Source: Deltaproteobacteria bacterium
GTDB taxonomy: Bacteria; Myxococcota_A; UBA9160; JAFDDA01
Length of the DNA: 38,018 bases
Reading direction: 5' to 3'
NCBI GenBank assembly: GCA_019311105.1
Contig: JAFDDA010000022.1
Location: 1-38,018 of the forward strand
Both the position numbers and the translations under genes were made by a program. Shown piece by piece: positions 6,167-13,861 of the stretch; the stretch's first letter is position 1; each line of letters opens with the position of its first letter. A model generated the notes under the pieces. The model was not told the origin of the DNA. It saw only the letters and a list, made by a program, of their open reading frames with translations, and did no database searches.

Positions 6167-8198
6167 GGAAGCGGCCGACCTCCTGCTCGAGCTTGCGCGA
6201 GCGGGCCGACAGCGTCCCGACCATCCCCTTCATCTCTTCCGCCTTGCGACCGCTCTCGACCTTGACCTCACGGAAGACGTTCAGGGCCTCGTCGATCTTT
6301 GCGGCGCCGCGCGTCTGGGCCTGCATGGCGGCGGCGATCTGGTTGATCATCGCCGTCACGTTCTCGACCGCGTTGGTGATGAGCTTGCTCTCCTTGCTCT
6401 GCTCGGAGGTGCTTCGCTTCACCTCCTGGCCGAGGGCTCGCATGTTCTCCACCGCGCGCGTGATCTCGCTGCTGGCGCGATCCTGTTCGTGGATCGACGT
6501 GTTGATGTGCTGGACGATCTCCTTGACCTGCTCCATCGCATCGTCGACCTGCTGGATGTCCTTGGCCTGCTGCTTGTTGGCCATGACGATCTCGGTGACC
6601 ATCTGGGTCGACATCCGCGAGCTCTGGATGATCTCGCCGAGCAACTGGCCCGCCCTCTCGGTGAGGCTCACGCCTTGCTCCACCGTGCCGGAGCCCTCCG
6701 CCATCGCGACGACCGCGTTCTCGGTCTCGTCCTGCACACTCTCGATCAGGCTCGCGATCTCGCGCGTGGAAAGCGCCGTCTTATCGGCCAGGCTCTTCAC
6801 CTGCTCCGCGACCACCGCGAACGCCTTGCCGTGCTCGCCGGCCTGGGAAGCGATGATCGCCGCATTCAGCGAGAGCAGGTTCGTCTGCTCCGCGATCCCG
6901 TCGATCACCTTCACGATCTCACCGATCGATTCCGAACGGCCCGACAGGTTCCCGATCACGCCCTGCAGCGCCTCGAAGCGCTTCTTGATGTCGCGCATGC
7001 CGGTGATGGTCTCGCCCACCGCCTTCATGCCTTCTTCCGCTTCCTGGGCCGTCTTATCCGACAGCTCCTGGCTGTGCTGGGCGTTCTGCTCGACCTGCTG
7101 GACCGAGGTGTTCAGCTCGTGGACCGAGGCCGTGGTGCTTTCGGTGGCTTCGTTCAGGACGTCTACGCTGCGCGCGACCTCCTTGATGCTCTGGGTCATC
7201 TCGACCACCGAGGACGAGGTCATCTCGATCGACTCCGAGAGGTGATCCATGTTGCCGGCGATCTCGTTCACGGCGACGTCCATCTGAAGGATGGAGCTCG
7301 ACGTCTCGTTGGCGGAGTCCGCCAGCCGCTCGGCGTTCTTGTTCACGTCGCCGATGGACGAGGTCACGGCCTCGATGGATTCGGCCGCCTCCTCGACGGC
7401 GTGCTCCTGGCGCTGGCCTTCGTGGATCATCGCGTCGCTGGCGGTGAGCAGGCCGTCGGTCACGACCCGCACGGAGTTGGTGTTCTCGTGGACTTCGCCG
7501 ATCAGCTTGCGCAGGCCGTGGGCCATGCCATTGAAGGCTCCCGCGAGGATCCCGATCTCGTCGTTGCTCGAGATGTCGACCTGGATTCGCAGGTCGCCCT
7601 CGGCCACGGCCTCGGCGCTCTCGGCCAGCTCGCCGAGCGGGCTCGAGATCGCTCGCTGAAGACGGCTGCCGAGCAGTAGGGCCACCAGCGCGGCGACGAT
7701 GGCGGTGCCGAAGGCGAGCAGCATGTAGGCCTGCTGGCGTTCGCGCATCTCGGTCAGATCGCTCTTCAGGTAGATCGTGCCGGCCTTGTCGCCGTAGCTG
7801 ATGATGTCCTTGAACATCACCAGGGCGCCTTCACCGAACTCGTGCGATTCGAGGTTCACGGGCGGCGGCACGACCCCTTCGGTTCCGTGGGTTCGGCTGT
7901 AGGTCGCAAAGACGTCGCCGTCCGTGTCATAGATCACGGCCTCGAGGATGCGTGCTTCCTTCGAGAGCGCCGAGAGCGTCTCGCCCGCAGCGTCCGGGTC
8001 ACTGAACGCCAGGGCCGCGGTGCTGTTGGTGCCGATGATCTCGGCCAGCGTTCCGATATCCCGGACCATCTTCTGCTCGTAGGTCACCCACTCGTACGTC
8101 ATGAAGCCGCCAGCGGCGATCACGAGGGCTGCGAGCGAGGTCACCAGGACGTTGAGCGTGAGCTTCTGGCGGATCGACATGTCACCAAACGAGCGCAT
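6156..8198 (-). CDS. Methyl-accepting chemotaxis protein with CHASE8-type sensor and HAMP
   Basis: From ATG at 8198, preceded by AGGAG six bases upstream, the protein has 680 residues. A first helix spans about 13-34. The periplasmic region (36-150) contains LAEIIGTNSTAALAFSDPDAA and AVIYDTDGDVFATY, the pattern of the CHASE8 domain found in the diguanylate cyclase YfiN/TpbB. A second helix spans 157-179, HAMP lies at about 177-232, and a long coiled-coil signalling domain fills the rest. The hairpin tip reads QTNLLSLNAAIIASQAGEHG, then KAFAVVAEQVKSLA; it has Ile and Gln where enteric receptors have Glu and Arg. The protein should signal through CheW/CheA. It starts 8 bases after the YfiR-family gene and is surely co-transcribed, so YfiR-like binding probably sets receptor output. 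No che genes are in the window. Confidence 0.92.
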   Translation of the reverse strand: MRSFGDMSIRQKLTLNVLVTSLAALVIAAGGFMTYEWVTYEQKMVRDIGTLAEIIGTNSTAALAFSDPDAAGETLSALSKEARILEAVIYDTDGDVFATYSRTHGTEGVVPPPVNLESHEFGEGALVMFKDIISYGDKAGTIYLKSDLTEMRERQQAYMLLAFGTAIVAALVALLLGSRLQRAISSPLGELAESAEAVAEGDLRIQVDISSNDEIGILAGAFNGMAHGLRKLIGEVHENTNSVRVVTDGLLTASDAMIHEGQRQEHAVEEAAESIEAVTSSIGDVNKNAERLADSANETSSSILQMDVAVNEIAGNMDHLSESIEMTSSSVVEMTQSIKEVARSVDVLNEATESTTASVHELNTSVQQVEQNAQHSQELSDKTAQEAEEGMKAVGETITGMRDIKKRFEALQGVIGNLSGRSESIGEIVKVIDGIAEQTNLLSLNAAIIASQAGEHGKAFAVVAEQVKSLADKTALSTREIASLIESVQDETENAVVAMAEGSGTVEQGVSLTERAGQLLGEIIQSSRMSTQMVTEIVMANKQQAKDIQQVDDAMEQVKEIVQHINTSIHEQDRASSEITRAVENMRALGQEVKRSTSEQSKESKLITNAVENVTAMINQIAAAMQAQTRGAAKIDEALNVFREVKVESGRKAEEMKGMVGTLSARSRKLEQEVGRFRTD

Positions 8199-8206
8199 GG
8201 AATCTC

Positions 8207-8752
8207 CTACCCGCCATCCACGATCGTGGCGAGTTTGAGCAGCTGCGAGCTGATCTTGAGGCCCGCGCGCTTTGCGGCGGCCTCGTTGATCTCGAAGCGG
8301 ACCTGCTGGTTCACCTCGACGAAGTTGATCATTCCGCCCTGTCGGGCGAAGCGGTCCTGCTCTCCGACGAGCAAGACGGGTGAGTCGGCGAAGCGGGCGA
8401 CCACGTCTGAGACGCGCGCCTGGTCGGCCCGGCTCACGAAGAGGATGCTGCATTCATCCGCGTCGGCCGAGCTCGACACCCGACGCGCCTTGACGCTGCG
8501 GCTGCCCACGGTGCGACCCGCGAGCGTGTCGTCGAGAGTGGAACCGAAGGGATCGCGGCCGAGCACGCAGATCTCGAGCGCGCCGCCCTGGGCGGAGGAC
8601 GGCCACTCCACGTACTTCCCGAAATTCAGCAGGAAGGCCGCCTTCACCTTGTACTCCGAGATCGCCGTGGCGACTGCGGGTACGAGCAGGCATGCGGCCA
8701 GTCCGATCAGCGCGAGCGCCTTGGGCGCGTTCACGTCACATGCTCTCTTCAC
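8207..8752 (-). CDS. YfiR-family (DUF4154) periplasmic protein
   Basis: The protein has 181 residues with a signal peptide ending about residue 31 (hydrophobic core LALIGLAACLLVPAVATA). The mature part starts SEYKVKAAFLLNFGKYVEWP, the hallmark of YfiR/DUF4154, followed by LEICVLGRDPFG, an ECSILFVS strand, SPVLLVGE and the GGMINFVEVNQQVRFEINEAAAKRAGLKISSQLLKLA end that is also standard for the family. In Pseudomonas, YfiR binds the periplasmic CHASE8 domain of YfiN and represses its cyclase. Here the next gene is a CHASE8 chemoreceptor, so this protein is most likely its periplasmic regulator. The pair of Cys residues that forms the YfiR disulphides is only partly conserved as far as I can see. 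The gene is the first of the two-gene operon. Confidence 0.88.
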   Translation of the reverse strand: MKRACDVNAPKALALIGLAACLLVPAVATAISEYKVKAAFLLNFGKYVEWPSSAQGGALEICVLGRDPFGSTLDDTLAGRTVGSRSVKARRVSSSADADECSILFVSRADQARVSDVVARFADSPVLLVGEQDRFARQGGMINFVEVNQQVRFEINEAAAKRAGLKISSQLLKLATIVDGG

Positions 8753-9038
8753 GGATCCCCCCTCCGAAACGACCGGCCGGTTTCAGCCAGGGCCGTCGGG
8801 CACGAACTCTCGTGAAAATCATCGGCAATTCGCGGCCTCTCTTGAGCGCAACCTCTCGGCGGGCGAGGCGTGGCTCCCCACGGAAGGCACCGTGTTCGGT
8901 CGGGTTCGGGGGGAGGCGCCTACAGACCGAGTGATCACAGGGATCCGCCCAAAACAAACAGAACGGGGTTGGAAACCCTCATCGCCCGACCTATTTTGGG
9001 TAGTCCGCCAGACGAAGCGGACGAGGTGCCCTGCATCC
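8753..9038. other. Divergent intergenic region with several small hairpins
   Basis: This 286-bp gap separates the YfiR-family gene from the TPR lipoprotein gene and must hold both promoters. Near its left end, 8766-8784 folds as GAAAC(GA)CCGG/CCGGTTTC. On the right the plus strand carries GGGTT-GGA-AACCC (8976-8988), ACCTA-TTT-TGGGT (8989-9001 region) and TCCGC/GCGGA (9004-9021), in a row just before the lipoprotein start. This may be a structured 5' leader. I could not match it to a known riboswitch consensus; c-di-GMP-I was considered because of the YfiR gene, but its conserved core is absent. No protein gene is evident. Confidence 0.35.
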
Positions 9039-11513
9039 ATGTCCCTTCGATCTCAACACCCGACGAACCACCCTTGCACGCCGACTCTCCGCCGCGCCCT
9101 CGCAAGCACCGTTGCGAGCCTCGCGCTCACGGCACTCACCGCGTGTGCACCGGCCATCGACGCCCAGCTCGACGAGGCGCAGTCGCTCGTCGCTGAGGGG
9201 CGCCCGATGGCGGCGCTCCCCTTGCTCGAGAATGTGGTTCAGCGAAGGCCCGGCGACGGACCGGCGAATCTGCTGCTCGGACAGGTGCTGATCCAAGTGG
9301 GCCGAACCCAGACGGCCCTCGCTCCGCTCGAGCGCGCCTTGGAGAACGAGCGCTGGGCGGTGCCCGCCGGGCTGTTGCTCGCCTCCGCCCATCTGCGGGA
9401 CGCTCGCCCGCGCCCGGCACTCGAAGCCGTGAACCGGGTCCTCGAGGCCCACCCGGATCAACCTGTGGCGCTTCGCATCCGCGCCACCGCACACCTGCAG
9501 ATCGGCTCTGATGAGGAAGCCCTGGCCGACGCCCGGCACATTCTCCGCGTCGCACCCGAAGACACCCAGGCTCCGATCCTGGCGGGAACGGCGCTCGCTC
9601 GACTCGGCCGCGTCGAGGAGGCCGAAGCATTGCTGGTCAAACTCGAAGCCGAGGCGCGCGAGCAGGGGCCAGCGAGCCGGCACGCCGCGGCCTGCGTCGC
9701 CCTGGCTTCGTTCATCGAAGCAGGCCGGCGCGACCCCGAGCACGTCGCCGCAATCTGGCGCGATTGCCTCGACCGCCACCCCGCGGACCCGGCCGTCCTC
9801 CAAGGCGCGAGCCAGTACTTCGACCAGCACGGAGACTCCGCGAGCAGCCTCGCGGCCCTGGAACGGGCTCTCGCCCAGGATCCGTCGGCTCTCGGCGTAC
9901 GCCTCGCCCTCGCCCATCGCCTGGCCGCGCGCGGCGATGTCGAAGCGGGGGATCGACTCCTGGTCGAGGCCGCCGAACGCCGCAGCGAAACGTCGCCGCT
10001 GTACGTTCGGACCGCCAGCAGCTGGCAGGCCGTCGCGAGCTTCCGGCTGCGGCGCGGCAACCTCGCCGGCGCGCGCGATGCACTCGACCGCGCGATTGCC
10101 AGCGCCTCGGCCGACGGCGCCGACACCACGAGCGAGGAGCTGGACGCGTTGCAGTTCCAGCGCGCGATGTTGCTGCTCGAACTCGGCGAACTCGACGAGG
10201 CCCGCGAAGCCCGCGGGCAGATCGGCGTCCCGGCCCTGGCGATGTTGATCGAAGGACGCCTGCAGCTCGCGCAAGGCGACCCGGGTGCTGCCCTCGACGC
10301 CCTCGAACAAGCGGTCCGAAGCCGCCCCGGCGAACCCCGCAGCCACTACTGGCTCGGCGTTGCGGCCCAGGCGGACGGCCAGATCGACCGTGCGCTCAAG
10401 GCCTGGGGCCGTGCCTTGACCCTCGACCCCACGGCCACCGACGCCGCGCTCATGGCCGCGCGGCTCGCGCACGGCCTCGGCGACCACAACGGCACGGTCG
10501 AGCTGCTCCGCCGCCATCGCAGCAGCCGAGCCACCTTCCCGCGCGAGACCGCGCTGCTCGAAGCGCGCTCGATCGCTGCGCTCGGGCAGGAGAGCGCCGC
10601 CGCGGGCTTGCTCGAAAGCGTGCTGCGCTCCCAGGCCGACCCCGAAGCGCTGGTACTGCTCGCGGAGGTCCTGCGGCGGAGCCAAGGCCCGGCCGCGGCC
10701 GTCGCACGGATCGATCAGGCGCAACGCGCCGGCTTCGACCTGGCCGATCCGGACGCCCTTCCCGTCCTTCGGGCCTATGCGGTGAATGCCGTCGCAGCGG
10801 GCCATGCCGAAGCCGGGTTCGCCGCGGTCTCTCGCGCGCGGCGGGAGCACCCCGACTCGATCCCCCTCTATGTGATCCAAGCCAGCGTACAGGCCGCGGA
10901 CCAGGATGAAGAGGGCGCCGAGGCCACCTTGCGCGCAGCCGTCGCTCAGGCTCCCGACGATGGCCGCGCCCTGGCGAACCTCGGCAGCTGGCTCCGCGGC
11001 CGCGACGACTCCGAGGCCCTGGGGTTGCTGCTCCGCGCGGCGGAGAACTCGCCGGGCGATCTCGAAAGCGCGTACCTGGCTGCCAAGATCCTCGCGGCCC
11101 AGGGCGACACCGAGGAGGCCGAGCGCTGGCTGCGCAAGGTCGTGACGGCAAACCCGCTCCACATCGGCGCGTGCAACGACCTCGCATGGCTCCTGGCCGG
11201 TGCGGGCCACGACTTCGACCTCGCCGTCCAACTCGCCGAGCGAGCCGTTCGCCTGCGGCCCGAAGGCGCCACCCTGGACACGCTCGGATGGGTCCGGCTC
11301 GCACGAGGGGAATCCGAGGAGGCCATCGAGGCGTTCTCCCAGGCCGTCGCCCGCGCCTCGGACAACCCGGGCTTCCGCTTCCGCCTGGGCTTGGCGCTCG
11401 CCCGGGCCGGGCGTGAACCCGAGGCCCGCGAAGCGTTCCGCGCGGCGCTGGCCGCCGGGCCCTTCCCGGAGGCCGAGCAGGCCCGCACCGAGTTGGCACG
11501 CCTCGAGCCCTGA
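9039..11513 (+). CDS. Large TPR-repeat lipoprotein
   Basis: ATG at 9039 gives 824 residues. The frame is open much further upstream, but a signal peptide starts here: basic N-region, hydrophobic core ALASTVASLALTALTAC, and lipobox Leu33-Thr34-Ala35-Cys36, so the mature protein is probably membrane-anchored. The rest is nearly all tetratricopeptide repeats of about 34 residues; clear ones include LDEAQSLVAEGRPMAALPLLENVVQRRPGD, AALERALAQDPSALGVRLALAHRLAARGD, DALEQAVRSRPGEPRSHYWLGVAAQADGQ and a C-terminal DTLGWVRLARGESEEAIEAFSQAVAR. The architecture resembles the TPR lipoproteins (PrsT type) linked with PEP-CTERM/exopolysaccharide loci, but no exosortase or EPS gene lies nearby, so that link is open. 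It probably scaffolds an envelope complex. The start has only a weak, distant ribosome-binding site. Confidence 0.82.
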   Translation: MSLRSQHPTNHPCTPTLRRALASTVASLALTALTACAPAIDAQLDEAQSLVAEGRPMAALPLLENVVQRRPGDGPANLLLGQVLIQVGRTQTALAPLERALENERWAVPAGLLLASAHLRDARPRPALEAVNRVLEAHPDQPVALRIRATAHLQIGSDEEALADARHILRVAPEDTQAPILAGTALARLGRVEEAEALLVKLEAEAREQGPASRHAAACVALASFIEAGRRDPEHVAAIWRDCLDRHPADPAVLQGASQYFDQHGDSASSLAALERALAQDPSALGVRLALAHRLAARGDVEAGDRLLVEAAERRSETSPLYVRTASSWQAVASFRLRRGNLAGARDALDRAIASASADGADTTSEELDALQFQRAMLLLELGELDEAREARGQIGVPALAMLIEGRLQLAQGDPGAALDALEQAVRSRPGEPRSHYWLGVAAQADGQIDRALKAWGRALTLDPTATDAALMAARLAHGLGDHNGTVELLRRHRSSRATFPRETALLEARSIAALGQESAAAGLLESVLRSQADPEALVLLAEVLRRSQGPAAAVARIDQAQRAGFDLADPDALPVLRAYAVNAVAAGHAEAGFAAVSRARREHPDSIPLYVIQASVQAADQDEEGAEATLRAAVAQAPDDGRALANLGSWLRGRDDSEALGLLLRAAENSPGDLESAYLAAKILAAQGDTEEAERWLRKVVTANPLHIGACNDLAWLLAGAGHDFDLAVQLAERAVRLRPEGATLDTLGWVRLARGESEEAIEAFSQAVARASDNPGFRFRLGLALARAGREPEAREAFRAALAAGPFPEAEQARTELARLEP

Positions 11514-11542
11514 AGCGTCCGCGCCCCTTTTCCGTATCGATT

Positions 11543-11570
11543 CCCTTCGGATCGATTTTCGATCCGAGGG
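11543..11570 (+). terminator. Strong hairpin downstream of the TPR lipoprotein gene
   Basis: The right arm CGATCCGAGGG pairs with CCCT(T)CGGATCG on the left, giving an 11-bp stem with one bulged T and an ATTTT loop. It starts 30 bases after the stop. No T-run follows, so it may be a processing or stabilising hairpin rather than a classical intrinsic terminator. Confidence 0.45.
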
Positions 11571-11690
11571 CGCCTCGCGCGCAGCGCAGGCCGGTGGCCT
11601 CGGCAATCGGACCGTGGGAGATCGACGATGCAGAACACCCTTCGCCGCAGCACCCTCGGGCTATGAGTTCCCGTTCTGCGTGAACGGCGG

Positions 11691-11745
11691 CTGCAACCCG
11701 GGTTTCTAGAGGCGCGGTGGCAGCCACCCCGGGGTTCTAGAGGCG
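11691..11745. repeat. Imperfect tandem duplication at the stop of the MBL-fold gene
   Basis: The 25 bases at 11721-11745 hold the last two codons and TAG stop of the minus-strand hydrolase gene. A diverged copy lies at 11691-11714, sharing TTCTAGAGGCG exactly and most of the adjacent CCCGGG part. The extra copy is on the non-coding side, as at other repeats here. Confidence 0.65.
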
Positions 11746-12681
11746 ACCCCACTCCTTGGCGAGCTGCATCATGCCCGTGAAGAGTTCGCCCGTGTCGAAC
11801 TGGGCGTCCCAGGGCTGCCCCTCGAGCTCGCGGTAGGCCCGCGAGACGTTGAAGTAGAGCCGCTCCGGCTCGGTCCAGTCGGCAAAGGGCCCCAGGTCGA
11901 TCTTGCGCGCGGCTTCGAGCGGCGTGAGGCCGGCCTCGCGAAAGCGGCGGCACTCGGACAACACGTACTGGAGGTAAGCCTTCATCTGCTTCGGCCCTTC
12001 GACGTCGCAGATCGGGCCGTGGCCGGGCACCACGGTCTCGGGTGCGAGCTCGACCATGAGATCGAGGGCCTTGCACCAGTTGTCCGTCGTGCCCTCCCAA
12101 CCGATCGGCGTGCAGCGATGGAAGAGGATGTCGCCCGCGAACAGCACGCCCTCTTCGGGCAGGTGGACGATGACGTCGCCCGCGGTGTGGGCGGGGCCGA
12201 CGTAGATCAGGTGCGCCGCGCGCCCACCGAGGTCGAGCTCCATCCGCTCGTCCAGGATCGTCGTCGGAGGCGTGAGTTCGATGCCGTTGAAATCCCAGTC
12301 GGAGAGACGGCGCCCGAACTCGGCGATGCCCGGCTCGGTCCCCGGCTTCGCGGCGAGGCCCTTCAAGACCTCGAGGCCCGCCGGCGTCCCCGCAGCCTCG
12401 AACAGGTCGCGACAGAGACGGTGGCCGATGATCTCGGCCTGGGGGAAGAGCTGATTCCCCCAGCAGTGGTCCCCGTTGTGGTGGGTGTTGACGACCCGCT
12501 CGGCGGGCCGCGGCCAGACCGTGGCGTAGGCCTCGAGCATCTCGCGCGTGTGCGGGAGATCCCAGAAGGTGTCGACCACGAGCCCCCCGCCACGGTTCAC
12601 GAGCCCGGAGTTGCTATAACCCAGGCCTCGATCTTCCTGGAGACACGCATACACGTCCCGGGCGATCGCTCGAAGCTCCAT
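11737..12681 (-). CDS. Metallo-beta-lactamase-fold hydrolase
   Basis: The 314-residue cytoplasmic protein (no signal peptide) has the MBL order: [18 protein letters not shown], then [12 protein letters not shown] at about 65-76, [27 protein letters not shown] in the middle, and VVPGHGPI near 220. The metal motif is HHNGDH (67-72), so relative to the canonical HxHxDH the second His is Asn69; His67, Asp71, His72 and the later His and Asp ligands are kept. Such enzymes hydrolyse thioesters, lactones or related bonds; the substrate is not predictable. A C-terminal helical region includes [25 protein letters not shown], common in this subgroup. The serC gene is divergent from it, 29 bp away. ATG at 12681 is the chosen start. 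Confidence 0.85.
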   Translation of the reverse strand: MELRAIARDVYACLQEDRGLGYSNSGLVNRGGGLVVDTFWDLPHTREMLEAYATVWPRPAERVVNTHHNGDHCWGNQLFPQAEIIGHRLCRDLFEAAGTPAGLEVLKGLAAKPGTEPGIAEFGRRLSDWDFNGIELTPPTTILDERMELDLGGRAAHLIYVGPAHTAGDVIVHLPEEGVLFAGDILFHRCTPIGWEGTTDNWCKALDLMVELAPETVVPGHGPICDVEGPKQMKAYLQYVLSECRRFREAGLTPLEAARKIDLGPFADWTEPERLYFNVSRAYRELEGQPWDAQFDTGELFTGMMQLAKEWGRL

Positions 12682-12710
12682 GCAACCATCCTAGATCCGC
12701 AGGAAGTGGA

Positions 12711-13844
12711 ATGAAACCCGCGAATCGACCGCTGAATCCCAACTTCTCCTCGGGCCCGTGTGCGAAGCGACCGGGCTGGTCGCTCGACGGCCTGAAGGAC
12801 GCCTGCCTCGGGCGCTCGCACCGAGGCAAGCCCGGCAAGGCCAAGCTCGCAGAAGTCATCGACCGCCAGCGCGAGATGCTCGGCATCCCCGACGACTGGC
12901 GCATCGGCATCGTGCCCGGCTCCGACACCGGCGCGTTCGAGATGGCCATGTGGTCGTTGCTCGGCTCACGCGGCGTCGACGTGCTGGCGTGGGAGAGCTT
13001 CGGCAAGGGCTGGGCCACCGATGCCACCCAGCAGCTCCCGCTCGATTCGCCCCGCGTGCTCGAAGCGGGCTACGGCGAGCTGCCCGACCTCGGCGCCGTC
13101 GACTTCGCGCGCGACGTGCTCTTCACCTGGAACGGCACGACCTCGGGCGTCTGCGTCCCCGATGGCGATTGGATCCCCGACGACCGAACCGGCCTCACTC
13201 TCTGCGATGCCACGTCGGCGGTCTTTGCCATGGACCTGCCGTGGGAGAAGCTCGACGTCACGACGTGGTCGTGGCAGAAGGTTCTCGGCGGCGAGGCCGC
13301 CCATGGGATGCTCGTGCTCTCGCCGCGCGCCGTCGAGCGCCTCGAATCCTGGACGCCGCCCTGGCCGATGCCGAAGATCTTTCGTCTCACCAAGGGCGGG
13401 AAGCTGATCGAAGGCATCTTCAAGGGTGCGACCATCAACACGCCGTCGCTGTTGTGTGTCGAGGACGCCCTCGATGCCCTGCGCTGGGCGGAGTCGATCG
13501 GCGGCCGCGCCGCCTTGGAACGCCGCTCACGCGACAACCTCGCCGTTCTCGAAAGCTGGGTGGCGGGCACCGGCTGGGCGGGCTTCCTGGCCGCCGACCC
13601 GAGCACCCGCTCGCGCACGTCGGTTTGCTTCAAGATCACAGACCCCGATTGCCCGGAAGATCGGCAGGCCGATGCCGCGAAGGCCGTGAAGAGTCTGCTC
13701 GAGGCCGAGCGCGCCGCCTACGACATCGGCGCCTACCGCGACGCCCCTCCTGGCCTGCGCATCTGGTGCGGCGCCACGGTCGAAACCAGCGACCTCGAAG
13801 CGCTCAAGCCCTGGCTCGATTGGGCCTGGGGCGAGGTGAAGTAG
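12711..13844 (+). CDS. serC: Phosphoserine aminotransferase
   Basis: The enzyme converts 3-phosphohydroxypyruvate and glutamate to phosphoserine and 2-oxoglutarate in serine synthesis, using pyridoxal phosphate. The 377-residue protein starts with [18 protein letters not shown], has [17 protein letters not shown] and [19 protein letters not shown], and the cofactor lysine is Lys190 in [17 protein letters not shown]. It belongs to the shorter, alphaproteobacterial/archaeal type of SerC (TIGR01365-like), not the E. coli type. RLSKGGK-like residues in [23 protein letters not shown] form the phosphate-binding loop. The start is preceded by AGGAAG (12700-12705). No serA or serB is adjacent; the gene ends tail to tail with an antiporter gene 17 bases away. 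No oddities seen. Confidence 0.93.
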   Translation: MKPANRPLNPNFSSGPCAKRPGWSLDGLKDACLGRSHRGKPGKAKLAEVIDRQREMLGIPDDWRIGIVPGSDTGAFEMAMWSLLGSRGVDVLAWESFGKGWATDATQQLPLDSPRVLEAGYGELPDLGAVDFARDVLFTWNGTTSGVCVPDGDWIPDDRTGLTLCDATSAVFAMDLPWEKLDVTTWSWQKVLGGEAAHGMLVLSPRAVERLESWTPPWPMPKIFRLTKGGKLIEGIFKGATINTPSLLCVEDALDALRWAESIGGRAALERRSRDNLAVLESWVAGTGWAGFLAADPSTRSRTSVCFKITDPDCPEDRQADAAKAVKSLLEAERAAYDIGAYRDAPPGLRIWCGATVETSDLEALKPWLDWAWGEVK

Positions 13845-13861
13845 AACCTTCAGAGGGGCGG

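Noticed and set aside
8753..9038. A c-di-GMP-I riboswitch in the gap beside the YfiR gene
   Set aside because: The conserved core sequences of the motif were looked for on both strands and not found; only generic hairpins are present.
9039..11513. Naming the TPR lipoprotein as PrsT of a PEP-CTERM/exosortase system
   Set aside because: The architecture is similar, but no exosortase, PEP-CTERM protein or EPS gene is in the window.
11628..11666. A 12-residue open frame MQNTLRRSTLGL with GGGAG before its ATG
   Set aside because: RRSTLGL resembles a Tat signal start and could be a gene remnant, but nothing follows. It is too short to support as a gene.
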